NCBI RefSeq assembly: GCF_000708715.2
Contig: NZ_JENB01000017.1
Location: 62,001 to 126,000, forward strand
Direction: 5' to 3'
From: Pseudomonas putida W15Oct28
GTDB lineage: Bacteria; Pseudomonadota; Gammaproteobacteria; Pseudomonadales; Pseudomonadaceae
DNA length: 64,000 nucleotides
How positions within the stretch are numbered: the stretch's first letter is position 1; each line of letters starts with the position of its first letter. The translations under genes and the position numbers were made by a program. This document shows, piece by piece, positions 26,836-38,198 of this stretch. A model generated the notes under the pieces. It saw only the letters and a program-made list of their open reading frames with translations. It was not told the DNA's origin and made no database searches.

Positions 26836-27458
26836 TCAGGCTAGCCAGTCAAGGCTGAGCAGCAGGCGCCCCTGCTGGCCCGAGGGCGAGCGGTGCACCA
26901 GGCCTGCACCTTCGTTGCCCTGCCACTTCTCGCCCTTGAGTACGGCCACTTCACCGACGCGCAGCTGCTGAATGTTGTCCACAGAAGGTTCAGCTGTGTG
27001 TAACTCCCCGCGCGGGGTTTCCAGCTCTCGCAACCACTCGCTACCAGGGCCCGCATAAGTGGTGAGCAGCCGCAACGGCACGTTATCCACATGGAAGCGC
27101 GGGCACATGGGCCCGGTGAGCACCCGTAGACGCAAACCGACCCGCCGTGCGCCAACCAGGCAGGTATAGGCCGCTAACAGCCAGGCCACATCGGCCACGA
27201 ACGCTTCGTAACCGTGCAAGTCCGCCGCTTCGCGTAGCAAATCCGACAAAACCGGCGTCTGCTGCTCGTCCACATCGATGACACGTTGATCAGCCAGGTC
27301 TTGCCCAAGGCTAACTACCAACTCGGCAAAATCCTCCAGCTGTGGTGGCAAGCGCCGGCGCCACACCGCCAGGTTCACGCCGTCCTGCAGCACGTCCCCC
27401 AACACCAGCGGCGTTTCGCCAAACACCTGGAAGATATCCACAGGCTTGCGCGCCAGGC

Positions 27459-27462
<4 letters not shown>
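26836..27462 (-). CDS. DUF1826 family protein of the zinc-starvation cluster
   Basis: This is a 208-residue protein of the DUF1826 family (PF08856). It has the [29 protein letters not shown] segment and a HRSP motif near the end, a pattern with conserved His and Asp (HVDN) that may bind a metal. The ATG overlaps the zigA TGA (ATGA) and has a strong GGAGGAGG site inside the end of zigA, so the two are coupled. DUF1826 genes recur beside Zur-regulated COG0523 genes; a role in metal-protein maturation is inference. The biochemical function is unknown. Confidence 0.85.
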
Positions 27463-28667
<1,205 letters not shown>

Positions 28668-28711
28668 GGCGAAACCTCTTCAGGCGAGCGCATTCGAAAC
28701 GATGCATTGCA

Positions 28712-28731
28712 CAATGTTATAAAGTAACAAT
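28712..28731. promoter_or_regulatory. Zur-box-like palindrome between zigA and the exported protein gene
   Basis: The dyad AATGTTAT-AAA-GTAACAAT (28713-28731) resembles the gammaproteobacterial Zur box with its TGTTAT/ATAACA-type half-sites. It sits between two divergent zinc-cluster genes, where one Zur dimer pair could control both sides. No binding data are available here; the match is by eye. Confidence 0.65.
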
Positions 28732-28782
28732 ACAATTTCGCCAAGCCGTTCTCGACGGACGCGTATTCACCGGGGATGAAAA

Positions 28783-29163
28783 ATGAACCTGCCACGCGCC
28801 ATGGTGTTGCTGTTGCTCGCCATGTCCACTTCGCTGTTCGCCATGCCAAAGAGCAGCCCGTTAGCGGTGTGTACACGCAGCGCGACACTGCTTGCCTGCG
28901 AGGACGGCAAGGGCAGTTACTACAGCGTGCGCAGCGAAGGCAGCACGTTCTACCTGCGCGGCTACGACTTCAACAGCCGGCGCCTGTGGGCACAAACCAA
29001 CAGCCGCTATGGCACGTTGACCTTTTTCACCGGCCTGGCCAGCGATGGCGAAGCCTGGGTGGGTTATAGCCGTCGCGTTGGCTGGACCACCCTGAACCGC
29101 GTATCCAGCTCCAGTGGGCAGCACTTCAAGCTGCACTGCAGCCTGGTGGGCGGTTGCCACTGA
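28783..29163 (+). CDS. Small exported protein divergent from zigA
   Basis: This is a 126-residue protein with a clear signal peptide (MNLPRAMVLLLLAMSTSLFA) and a mature part with four cysteines at about 30, 39, 119 and 125, which could form disulfides. There is a beta-rich middle with YYSVRSEG and FYLRGYDF. I recognise no domain. It shares the intergenic Zur-box-like site with zigA and is followed by folE2 26 bp later, so it is probably induced by zinc limitation. It may be periplasmic or secreted. Metal binding by the Cys and single terminal His is conceivable but unsupported. Confidence 0.72.
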   Translation: MNLPRAMVLLLLAMSTSLFAMPKSSPLAVCTRSATLLACEDGKGSYYSVRSEGSTFYLRGYDFNSRRLWAQTNSRYGTLTFFTGLASDGEAWVGYSRRVGWTTLNRVSSSSGQHFKLHCSLVGGCH

Positions 29164-29188
29164 TGTCTCATTTTGTTTGGAAAGCCAG

Positions 29189-30094
29189 ATGACCCAGCTC
29201 AAGCTCCCCGACATCGCAGCACAAACCCTGGAGTACACCTTGCCTTTGGACTGGGTGGGCATGTGCGGAATCGCCTTGCCTGTGCAATTCGAAGGGCGCA
29301 CCGCAGCCGCCAAAATCGATGCTGGGGTAAGCCTGGTAGACGGCAGCTCACGCGGCATCCACATGTCGCGGCTTTACCTTGCCCTGGAGTCATTGGAGCA
29401 CCAGCCCCTCACTCCGCTGGCAATCAGGGAGCTACTGGCTGATTTCCTGAGTAGCCATGAAGGCCTTTCGTCTGCTGCCTACCTGCGCCTCAGCTTCGAG
29501 CATCTGCTGAAAAGGCCAGCTTTGATCAGCCCATTGGCAGGCTGGAAAAGCTATGCCGTTACGGTCGATGCAAGGATAGAAAATGAAATGTTCCACGTGG
29601 AACTATTTGTTTCTGTGCCTTACTCCTCGACCTGTCCATGCTCGGCTGCACTTGCACGGCAGCTGATTCAGCAGCAGTTCCTGGGCGATTTCAGCGAGGA
29701 GCAGGTCGAAAAATCCGAAGTATTGCGGTGGCTTGGTAGCGCCCAGGGCATAGTGGCGACGCCCCATAGCCAACGAAGTAGCGCGCAAATCCAAGTCCGG
29801 CTGCGCAGCACTCAGCCCGCGTTACCCATCACCGAATTGATCAATTGCATTGAGGCAAGCTTGGGAACCGCTGTGCAGACCGCAGTGAAACGTGCGGACG
29901 AGCAGGCCTTCGCTTTGGCCAACGGGCAAAACCTGATGTTCTGTGAAGACGCCGCACGACGCCTGCACAAGGCGCTACGGCAACTGGAATGGAGCACGGC
30001 CTTCAAGCTGCGCGTGGAACATGCAGAAAGCCTGCATGCCCACGACGCCGTCGCCACCAGCCAATGGCAATGGGACGTCAGCTGCGCGGTTTGA
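29189..30094 (+). CDS. folE2: GTP cyclohydrolase FolE2 (type IB)
   Basis: This is a 301-residue GTP cyclohydrolase of the FolE2/IB family that makes dihydroneopterin triphosphate for folate with metals other than zinc, the classic backup when zinc-dependent FolE fails. Visible landmarks are WVGMCGIALPV, GIHMSRLYLAL, the SSTCPCSAAL segment with the catalytic/metal cysteine, and HSQRSSAQIQVR. The ATG at 29189 gives family length; the frame is open to 29114 within the preceding gene. Zinc-cluster context and the nearby Zur-like site fit Zur control. A parS-like site sits inside the coding sequence, and the tail overlaps DUF3617 by 17 bp. Confidence 0.92.
   Translation: MTQLKLPDIAAQTLEYTLPLDWVGMCGIALPVQFEGRTAAAKIDAGVSLVDGSSRGIHMSRLYLALESLEHQPLTPLAIRELLADFLSSHEGLSSAAYLRLSFEHLLKRPALISPLAGWKSYAVTVDARIENEMFHVELFVSVPYSSTCPCSAALARQLIQQQFLGDFSEEQVEKSEVLRWLGSAQGIVATPHSQRSSAQIQVRLRSTQPALPITELINCIEASLGTAVQTAVKRADEQAFALANGQNLMFCEDAARRLHKALRQLEWSTAFKLRVEHAESLHAHDAVATSQWQWDVSCAV
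29589..29604. other. parS-like ParB-binding site inside folE2
   Basis: TGTTCCACGTGGAACT matches the Pseudomonas parS palindrome TGTTCCACGTGGAACA in 15 of 16 positions. It lies about 27 kb from oriC, within a coding gene. Confidence 0.82.
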
Positions 30095-30605
30095 CCGTGC
30101 CGCAGTCATTGCCCAGCCACACCGCACGGGTGTTCATGCTGCCTTGCTGCTGCACACCCGAAGCGTTGAACGTACCATTGACCTGGGTGGTGAATTCCCG
30201 GTCGCTGAGGAAGGTGGCTTGGCCAGTACCCTGTGCCTTGGGGCAGCTGAACTGGAACTTCCACACATTACCGGTGCGGTCGGTAATCTTCTGGGTGCAG
30301 CCTGACTTCGGGTCCTGCAGCGGGATGTCGTTGGTTGCCACCTGCTCTGGTGTCAGGCACGAACGCACGCCGTTGCCACCGACCGTCACCCCTTGTTTGG
30401 CCAACACCCCTTCCATCATCGCGCGCTGCTCTGGCGGCAGGTTTTTCAACTGACCGAGCATGAACTGCATGTCGGGTAACGGCTTGCCATCGACCTGCAT
30501 GTTGCTGGTGGTCAGCTCCCACAAACCTGGTTGCAGCACCTGCGCATGCACCAGCGGGCTGCTCATGGCTAGGGCCAACGCCAACAGTGGCAGACGAATC
30601 TTCAT
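30078..30605 (-). CDS. DUF3617 family periplasmic protein
   Basis: This is a 175-residue exported protein with a signal peptide ending at about SSPLVHA-Q and the DUF3617 (PF12276) features [17 protein letters not shown], four cysteines and a closing GDREFTTQ-like segment ([14 protein letters not shown]). The function is unknown; family members are periplasmic and sometimes linked to metals or stress. The ATG at 30605 has AGGAG nine bases upstream. It is convergent with folE2, and the two coding ends overlap by 17 bp. No close operon partner is seen. Confidence 0.82.
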   Translation of the reverse strand: MKIRLPLLALALAMSSPLVHAQVLQPGLWELTTSNMQVDGKPLPDMQFMLGQLKNLPPEQRAMMEGVLAKQGVTVGGNGVRSCLTPEQVATNDIPLQDPKSGCTQKITDRTGNVWKFQFSCPKAQGTGQATFLSDREFTTQVNGTFNASGVQQQGSMNTRAVWLGNDCGTVKPRS

Positions 30606-30737
30606 GGACGATCGCTCCTGGAAAAAACCGGCCAAGCGGGCCGGGCTGAACCTTGGACGCCAAATCCACCTTCAGGTTGCAAGGCGGACCGGGAACGTGT
30701 TCTGTTAGCTCAAGTGTACTCGGCAAGCAGGATGCAT

Positions 30738-32177
30738 ATGGATTACCACAGCCCCTACTTTTTTGGTTACCTACTCGGACTGATTCACCTACTGGGTATC
30801 GTCGCCGCACTGCACGCGATCTTCACCGTGCGTACCGCCCAAGGCGCGATAGCCTGGGCCATGCCGTTGTTCTTCATCCCCTACCTTACCTTGATCCCCT
30901 ATCTGGTCTTTGGCGCCCGCTCGTTCTATGCCTACATCAAGGCCAGGCGCCAGGCCAACCAGGAAATGCACGTGGCCATGGCCAATCTCAACTGGCGGCC
31001 TTGGGTGGAAGAAGCCCTTACCGCCCGTGAGTCAGAAAGCTATGCAGCCCTTCGCGCCATGCCCAAACTGGGGCGCATGCCCTGCCTGGCGAACAACCAG
31101 GTGAAGTTGCTGATCGATGGAAAAGCCACCTTCGATGCCATCTTCGCTGCCATCGAAAAAGCCCGCGATGTGGTGCTGGTGCAGTTCTTCATCATCCATG
31201 ACGACACCCTCGGCAAGGCATTACAGCAACTGCTGCTACGCAAGGCTGCCGAAGGGGTGCAGGTGTTCGTGCTGTATGACCGCGTCGGCAGCCATGCCTT
31301 GCCGGCCCGTTACAGCCAGCAACTGCGCGACGGCGGTGTGCAGATTCATGCCTTCGCCACCCGCCGCGGTTGGTTCAACCGCTTCCAGGTGAACTTCCGC
31401 AACCATCGCAAGATCGTGGTAGTGGATGGCCTGCGGGGCTTCATCGGTGGGCACAACGTAGGTGACGAATACCTCGGGGAGCACCCGAAACTTTCCCCCT
31501 GGCGCGACACCCATGTCCAGATCGGCGGGCCGGTGCTGGCCTGCCTGCAGGAGTCGTTCGCCGAGGACTGGTACTGGGCCACGCGCCAGCTGCCGCCGCT
31601 GATCCTGCCGGATACCTACCCGGATAACGGCGTGCTGTGCCAGGCCTTGGCCAGCGGCCCGGCCGACCCGCAGGAAACCTGCTCGTTGTTCTTCCTCGAA
31701 GCAATCCATTCAGCTACGCGACGGGTATGGATCACCAGCCCCTACTTCATCCCGGACGAGGCGGTGTTCGCCGCGTTGCGCCTGGCGGTACTGCGTGGGG
31801 TCGATGTGCGCGTGCTGATCCCGTCACGGCCTGACCACCGCGTGGTCTATGCCGCCTCCAGCCTGTTCGCTTTCGAAGCGGTGCGTGCAGGTGTGCGCAT
31901 GTTCCGTTACCAGCCGGGCTTCCTGCATCAGAAGGTGGTGCTGGTGGATGATGATGTGAGTGCGATCGGCAGTGCCAACCTGGACAACCGCTCGTTCCGG
32001 CTGAATTTCGAGATCACCCTGCTGACCGTCGACCGCAGCTTCGCAGACCAGGTCGAGCACATGCTGATCAATGACTTTGAACAGTCGCGGGAAATTACTG
32101 CCGAGGACAGCCTCGACACTCATAGACTGCAGCAATTGGGGATGCGGATTGCACGGCTGATTTCGCCGATCCTTTAA
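30738..32177 (+). CDS. cls: Cardiolipin synthase (ClsA-type)
   Basis: This is a 479-residue inner-membrane phospholipase D-superfamily enzyme condensing two phosphatidylglycerols to cardiolipin. Two N-terminal transmembrane helices ([18 protein letters not shown] and [19 protein letters not shown]) precede two HKD catalytic motifs, HRKIVVVD with His223 and HQKVVLVD with His397, each followed by the GG/GSANLD segment. The ATG at 30738 follows AGGA; in-frame ATGs at 30732 and the start at 30714 overlap this site. It is apparently monocistronic and convergent with cfa. Confidence 0.94.
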   Translation: MDYHSPYFFGYLLGLIHLLGIVAALHAIFTVRTAQGAIAWAMPLFFIPYLTLIPYLVFGARSFYAYIKARRQANQEMHVAMANLNWRPWVEEALTARESESYAALRAMPKLGRMPCLANNQVKLLIDGKATFDAIFAAIEKARDVVLVQFFIIHDDTLGKALQQLLLRKAAEGVQVFVLYDRVGSHALPARYSQQLRDGGVQIHAFATRRGWFNRFQVNFRNHRKIVVVDGLRGFIGGHNVGDEYLGEHPKLSPWRDTHVQIGGPVLACLQESFAEDWYWATRQLPPLILPDTYPDNGVLCQALASGPADPQETCSLFFLEAIHSATRRVWITSPYFIPDEAVFAALRLAVLRGVDVRVLIPSRPDHRVVYAASSLFAFEAVRAGVRMFRYQPGFLHQKVVLVDDDVSAIGSANLDNRSFRLNFEITLLTVDRSFADQVEHMLINDFEQSREITAEDSLDTHRLQQLGMRIARLISPIL

Positions 32178-32204
32178 GGTAGAAGCTGCCTACTCTAGCC
32201 CCAT

Positions 32205-32345
32205 CGCTGGCAAGCCAGATCCCACAGGTACTGCATAAGCCTGAAGCCTGCGCGGTCCCTGTGGGAGCGGGCATGCCCGCGAAGAATCCTGCGCGGTGTA
32301 TGGCACCGGCTTCGCCGGTGTTCGCGGGCACGCCCGCTCCCACAG
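32205..32345. repeat. REP half-site plus REP pair
   Basis: A partial unit (32205-32227) is followed by an inverted pair with arms 32259-32283 and 32321-32345. Between the arms sits a small hairpin CACCGGC/GCCGGTG (32304-32320). The same arrangement, with the same inner hairpin type, recurs at 63.3 kb. Confidence 0.82.
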
Positions 32346-32409
32346 TGATCGCGCAAACGCTTAGAGTTTGACCAAGACAGTTGCTCCCACAAAGTCCGCA
32401 TCTACGTTC

Positions 32410-33594
32410 TTAGCGATACAGGTCTTCGCGCGTCCAAGGCAGGTCATGGTGCCCATCGGCGTATGGCTTCACCGCCAGTATCTGGTGCAAGTTGATCCAG
32501 CCCTTCTCAAAGGCATACGCACAGCCTGCGAGGTACAGACGCCAGATGCGCAGGGTCTTTTCCGGCACCAGCGCTGCCGCCTTGTGCAGCTGGTTCTCAA
32601 GGTTTGCGCTCCAGTGATGCAAGGTCTTGGCGTAGTGCAGGCGCAGGCTTTCCACGTCCACCACCTCCAGCCCCGCTTCACAGATGTTGGCGCTGATCAT
32701 CGACAGGTGAGGCAGCTCGCCATGGGGGAACACGTAGCGGTCGATGAACTCACCTGCACCACGCCCGACCGGGCGCCCATCGATGTGCTTGGCGGTGATA
32801 CCGTGGTTCATCACCAGCCCCCCTTCCCTCACGGCGCCGAACAACTTCTGGCAATACAACGCCAGGTTGGCATGCCCGACATGTTCGAACATGCCAACGC
32901 TGACCACCTTGTCGAAGCGGCCATCCTGAGGCAGGTCACGGTAGTCGAGAATCTGCAGGTCGACCTTGTTGGCCAGGCCTTCGGCCTTGACCCTCTGCCG
33001 GCCGAGCTTGAGCTGCTCCTTGCTCAAGGTGATGCCGAAGACCTTGGCGTCATATTCACGTGCCGCGAAGCGCGCAAGCCCACCCCAACCACAGCCAACG
33101 TCCAGCAGGTAGTCGCCGGCATTCAGGCGCAGCTTGCGGCATAGGTGGTCGAACTTGTCCTGCTGCGCCTGATCGAGCGTGTTATCCGGCTCGCGAAAGT
33201 AGGCGCACGAATAGGCCATGTCCTGGTCCAGCCACAGCCGGTAGAACGCATTGGAAACATCGTAGTGATAGGAGATGGCTTCGGCGTCAGTGCTCTTGTC
33301 ATGGGCAAGCCGCGGCGGCAAAGCATTGTCGTCATCAGCCAGCAGCGCCTCGCTCAGCTCATCGCATACGCGGATGGCTTCACCGATATCGCCTTCCAGC
33401 TCCAGCTTGCCTTCGACGAATGCGGTGCCCAACTGCTCCAGGCTCGGGTGCGTCAACTGGCTGATCAACTGTGGCTCTTTGACCAGAATGGTGACCTGCG
33501 GGCTAGGCCCCAGATCGAACTGGTTACCGTCCCACAGTTTCAGCCGCAGCGGCAGACACAGGCTCTGCAGTGCTGGTGGAAGTTGCGCGAGCAT
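32410..33594 (-). CDS. cfa: Cyclopropane-fatty-acyl-phospholipid synthase
   Basis: This is a 394-residue SAM-dependent methyltransferase that adds a methylene bridge to unsaturated phospholipid acyl chains, usually in stationary phase. It has the SAM-binding LDVGCGWGGLARFAA, the ISYHYDVSNAFYRLWLD substrate region, the Cfa ITLSKEQLKL segment and VSVGMFEHVG. The ATG at 33594 follows GGAGGG; a TTG at 33600 is less likely. Pseudomonads often have two Cfa paralogues, and the paralogue identity is not decided here. It is beside cls, so the pair remodels membrane lipids. Confidence 0.92.
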   Translation of the reverse strand: MLAQLPPALQSLCLPLRLKLWDGNQFDLGPSPQVTILVKEPQLISQLTHPSLEQLGTAFVEGKLELEGDIGEAIRVCDELSEALLADDDNALPPRLAHDKSTDAEAISYHYDVSNAFYRLWLDQDMAYSCAYFREPDNTLDQAQQDKFDHLCRKLRLNAGDYLLDVGCGWGGLARFAAREYDAKVFGITLSKEQLKLGRQRVKAEGLANKVDLQILDYRDLPQDGRFDKVVSVGMFEHVGHANLALYCQKLFGAVREGGLVMNHGITAKHIDGRPVGRGAGEFIDRYVFPHGELPHLSMISANICEAGLEVVDVESLRLHYAKTLHHWSANLENQLHKAAALVPEKTLRIWRLYLAGCAYAFEKGWINLHQILAVKPYADGHHDLPWTREDLYR

Positions 33595-33801
33595 GAACAA
33601 CCCTCCTATCCGTGTTTGGCCACGACGCCTGATATTTCGAACGTCGCCGGATCAGAGTAGTTCATTGGTGGGAGGTTTCCTCTAAACGAGACCAAGGTCT
33701 AGAACCAACTGATCTTATCCACACAGCAGATTGTATACAATTCTCGCATCTCAGCTTAACCTTGTGCCCCTCTCGCGCTTCTACATCCTGGAGTTGAACC
33801 C

Positions 33802-35202
<1,401 letters not shown>

Positions 35203-35233
35203 GCCGTCTGGCTACGCTTTTTCTTAGGTATCA

Positions 35234-35265
35234 GAAAGAAAAAAGCCCTCCATATGGGGGGCTTT
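35234..35265 (-). terminator. Terminator shared by glmS and lpd
   Basis: The stem AAAGCCCTCC/GGGGGGCTTT with an ATAT loop is flanked on the minus strand by a long T-rich run, so it serves glmS best. It also lies 40 bp after the lpd stop. Confidence 0.88.
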
Positions 35266-35325
35266 CGAACCGGGAACTCTGTGTTGGTTACTCGACAGTA
35301 ACCGACTTGGCCAGGTTACGCGGCT
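35258..35325. other. Tn7 attachment site (attTn7), apparently unoccupied
   Basis: The conserved end of glmS encoding [11 protein letters not shown] (35288-35323 on the minus strand) is the known TnsD recognition region, and Tn7 inserts about 25 bp downstream, here near 35263. Only a terminator and the lpd gene follow, with no transposon ends or tns genes. Confidence 0.7.
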
Positions 35326-37123
35326 GGTCCACGTCGGTGCCTTTGAGCACGGCCACGTAGTACGACAGCAGCTGCAGTGGAATGGTGTACAGGATCGGCG
35401 CCAGCGCATCGGCGATGTGCGGGACCTTGATCACGTGAGTGCCTTCACCATTGGTCATGCCAGCGTGCTCGTCGGCGAACACCACCAACTCGCCACCACG
35501 GGCACGCACTTCCTGCAGGTTGGATTTCAGCTTTTCCAGCAGTTCGTTGTTCGGGGCAACGGTAACCACCGGCATGTCGTTATCCACCAGTGCCAACGGG
35601 CCGTGCTTCAGCTCGCCTGCCGGGTAGGCTTCGGCGTGGATGTAGGAGATTTCCTTGAGCTTGAGCGCACCTTCCATCGCCACCGGGTACTGTGCGCCTC
35701 GGCCGAGGAACAGGGTGTGATGCTTGTCGGCGAACAGCTCGGCGATTTTCTCGACAGTAGCGTCCATGGCCAGGGCTTCACCCAGGCGGGTCGGCAGGCG
35801 ACGCAGCTCTTCAACCAGCTCGCCTTCGACACCCTCTTCCAGGGTACCGCGCACCTGGCCCAGGGCCAGGGTCAGCAGCATCAGCGACACCAGCTGAGTG
35901 GTGAAGGCTTTGGTCGAGGCCACACCGATTTCCGGGCCGGCCAAGGTCAGCAGAGTCAGGTCCGACTCACGCACCAGCGAGCTGATGCCCACGTTGCAGA
36001 TTGCCAGGCTGCCGAGGAAGCCCAGCTCCTTGGCGTTACGCAGCGCGGCCAGGGTGTCGGCGGTTTCGCCAGACTGCGAGATGGAGACGAACAGGGTATC
36101 CGGCTGCACTACTACTTTGCGGTAACGGAATTCGCTGGCCACTTCCACCTGGCACGGGATGCCAGCCAGGCTTTCGAGCCAGTAACGGGCGACCATACCG
36201 GCGTGGTAGCTGGTGCCACAGGCAACGATCTGCACGTTGCGCACTTTGGCGAACAGGTCGGCAGCTTTCGGGCCGAAGGCCTGGACCAGCACGTTGTCCT
36301 TGCCCAGGCGGCCTTCCAGGGTGCGCTGAACAACGCTTGGCTGCTCGTGGATTTCCTTCAGCATGAAGTGGCGATAGTTGCCCTTGTCGGCAGCTTCGGC
36401 ACCTTCATGGTACTGCACGGTTTCGCGCTGGACCTTGTTGCCTTGCTGGTCCCAGATGGTGACCTGGTCACGGCGGATTTCAGCGATGTCGCCTTCTTCA
36501 AGGTACATGAAGCGGTCGGTGACCTGGCGCAGGGCCAATTGGTCGGACGCCAGGAAGTTTTCACCCAGGCCCAGGCCGATGACCAGCGGGCTGCCGCTGC
36601 GTGCAGCCACCAGGCGGTCAGGCTGCTTGGCGCTGATCAGTGCCAGGCCATAGGCGCCGTGCAGGCGCTTCACCGCTGCTTTCAGCGCATCGGTCAGGTC
36701 CGGAACGCTCTTCAGGGTGTGGTGGATCAGGTGGACGATGACTTCGGTGTCGGTCTGCGAAGTGAAGACGTAGCCCAGGCCTTTCAGCTCTTCGCGCAGC
36801 TCTTCGTGGTTCTCGATGATGCCGTTGTGCACCACAGCCACTTCATCGCCCGAGAAGTGCGGGTGAGCGTTGCCTTCGGTCGGCGCACCGTGGGTAGCCC
36901 AACGGGTGTGGGCAATGCCCAGCTGGCCGGCCAGCGGGTCAGCGGCAACAGCGGCTTGCAGCTCGCTGACCTTGCCAATACGGCGGCGGCGCTCCAGCTC
37001 ACCCGCCTGGGTCAGAACGGCCAGGCCGGCGCTGTCGTAACCACGGTACTCAAGACGCTTGAGGCCCTCGATCAGGATGGCTGTGATATTGCGCTCGGCG
37101 ACAGCACCAACGATTCCACACAT
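35288..37123 (-). CDS. glmS: Glutamine--fructose-6-phosphate aminotransferase
   Basis: This is the 611-residue enzyme making glucosamine-6-phosphate from fructose-6-phosphate and glutamine, the first step to UDP-GlcNAc for peptidoglycan and LPS. Cys2 (MCGIVGAV) is the glutaminase nucleophile once Met is removed. An N-terminal class II amidotransferase domain ([16 protein letters not shown]) is followed by two SIS isomerase domains and a closing [11 protein letters not shown]. Its ribosome binding site AGGAG lies in the last codons of the upstream DeoR gene, four bases separating the two genes, so they form one operon. No glmS ribozyme is seen. Confidence 0.97.
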   Translation of the reverse strand: MCGIVGAVAERNITAILIEGLKRLEYRGYDSAGLAVLTQAGELERRRRIGKVSELQAAVAADPLAGQLGIAHTRWATHGAPTEGNAHPHFSGDEVAVVHNGIIENHEELREELKGLGYVFTSQTDTEVIVHLIHHTLKSVPDLTDALKAAVKRLHGAYGLALISAKQPDRLVAARSGSPLVIGLGLGENFLASDQLALRQVTDRFMYLEEGDIAEIRRDQVTIWDQQGNKVQRETVQYHEGAEAADKGNYRHFMLKEIHEQPSVVQRTLEGRLGKDNVLVQAFGPKAADLFAKVRNVQIVACGTSYHAGMVARYWLESLAGIPCQVEVASEFRYRKVVVQPDTLFVSISQSGETADTLAALRNAKELGFLGSLAICNVGISSLVRESDLTLLTLAGPEIGVASTKAFTTQLVSLMLLTLALGQVRGTLEEGVEGELVEELRRLPTRLGEALAMDATVEKIAELFADKHHTLFLGRGAQYPVAMEGALKLKEISYIHAEAYPAGELKHGPLALVDNDMPVVTVAPNNELLEKLKSNLQEVRARGGELVVFADEHAGMTNGEGTHVIKVPHIADALAPILYTIPLQLLSYYVAVLKGTDVDQPRNLAKSVTVE

Positions 37124-37126
37124 GTT

Positions 37127-37903
37127 TTATTGCTCCTGGCTGATCGCGGCGCAGATCAGGTTGATGCCGCGAGCTTGAATTTGTTCGCGTGCCGCTGCGG
37201 GCAGGCGTTCGTCAGTAATAAGGGTGTGCACACTGCCCCAGGGCAGCTCGAGGTTGGGGATCTTGCGCCCCACCTTGTCCGACTCGACCATCACGATCAC
37301 TTCACGGGCAACTTCGGCCATGACCCGGCTAAGCCCGAGCAATTCGTTGAAGGTGGTGGTGCCCCGGCCCAGGTCGATGCCGTCGGCACCTATAAACAGC
37401 TGGTCGAAATCGTATGAGCGTAAAACCTGCTCGGCCACCTGGCCCTGGAACGACTCGGAATGGGGGTCCCAGGTGCCACCGGTCATCAATAGCACCGGCT
37501 CGTGTTCGAGGTCGCAGATGGCACGGGCCACGTTCAGCGAATTGGTCATCACCACAAGGCCGGGCTGGCGCCCTAGCTCGGGGATCATGGCTGCCGTGGT
37601 ACTGCCGCTGTCGATGATGATGCGCGCATGTTCGCGGATACGACCGACGGCGGCACGCGCAATGGCCTTCTTGTAGGAAGACACAGGCTGGGCCGGCTCA
37701 CCGAGCAGTTCTTGCGGCACCGGTACCGCACCGCCGTAGCGGCGCAGCAACAGGCCGTTGGTTTCGAGGGCGGCGAGGTCTTTGCGAATGGTCACTTCCG
37801 AAGTTTCGAAACGCTTGGCCAGGGCGTCCACGCTCACCTCACCCTGCTCGCTGAGCAAAGCCAGGATATTGTGCCGCCGCTGCGGTGTGTTTCGTTTCGA
37901 CAT
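37127..37903 (-). CDS. DeoR-family regulator upstream of glmS
   Basis: This is a 258-residue DeoR/GlpR-type repressor. The N-terminal HTH has RRHNILALLSEQGEVSVDALAKRF and TSEVTIRKDLAALE, and the C-terminal DeoRC phosphosugar-sensing domain has the SGSTTAAM and GADGIDLGRGTTTFNE motifs. It lies three bases before glmS and after glmU on the same strand; regulation of amino-sugar genes by glucosamine-6-phosphate is inferred from position and family. Short T-rich TTTCG repeats upstream (about 37913-37930) could be its operator but were not resolved. Confidence 0.9.
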   Translation of the reverse strand: MSKRNTPQRRHNILALLSEQGEVSVDALAKRFETSEVTIRKDLAALETNGLLLRRYGGAVPVPQELLGEPAQPVSSYKKAIARAAVGRIREHARIIIDSGSTTAAMIPELGRQPGLVVMTNSLNVARAICDLEHEPVLLMTGGTWDPHSESFQGQVAEQVLRSYDFDQLFIGADGIDLGRGTTTFNELLGLSRVMAEVAREVIVMVESDKVGRKIPNLELPWGSVHTLITDERLPAAAREQIQARGINLICAAISQEQ

Positions 37904-38005
37904 GAGCGTCTAAGTTTCGTTTCGAAAGATAATGGTTGCAATCAAAACCTAAGACGGTCGTTTCGTCAAGCAGTAGCTGCCCTGTGGATAGTTTTTCGTG
38001 CCTGA

Positions 38006-38123
38006 TGTGGCAGCGGCCTTGCGTCGCGAAAGGGCCGCAAAGCGGCCCCAAGGGTTTCAACGGGAATGCACACATTGCCGGGGCTGCTTTGCAGCCCTTT
38101 CGCGACGCAAGGCCGCTCCCACA
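38006..38123. repeat. REP-variant inverted pair in the glmU-deoR gap
   Basis: Arms of about 44 bp (38006-38049 and 38080-38123) carry a third core, with TTGCGTCGCGAAAGGGC and its complement. Each arm has an internal hairpin (GGGCCGC/GCGGCCC). This occupies most of the 295-bp gap between the DeoR gene and glmU. Confidence 0.8.
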
Positions 38124-38140
38124 AAGAGAACCGTTCAGCC

Positions 38141-38175
38141 AAAAAAAAGCCGACTTATTCACATAAGTCGGCTTT
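38141..38175 (-). terminator. Rho-independent terminator of glmU
   Basis: The 13-bp stem AAAGCCGACTTAT/ATAAGTCGGCTTT with a four-base loop is followed on the minus strand by a T run, 24 bp after the glmU stop. Confidence 0.92.
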
Positions 38176-38198
38176 CGATCGAAACAGCTGTGAATAAC

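Noticed and set aside
32205..32345. Insertion sequence remnant
   Set aside because: The inverted arms match the REP class seen throughout the window and there is no transposase frame or target duplication.
37124..37130. glmS ribozyme or riboswitch upstream of glmS
   Set aside because: Only three bases separate glmS from the upstream gene, and glmS ribozymes are known from Gram-positive bacteria.
35417..37417. Open frame of 666 codons antisense to glmS
   Set aside because: It covers glmS and part of the DeoR gene on the other strand, with His/Gln/Val-rich composition typical of antisense frames.
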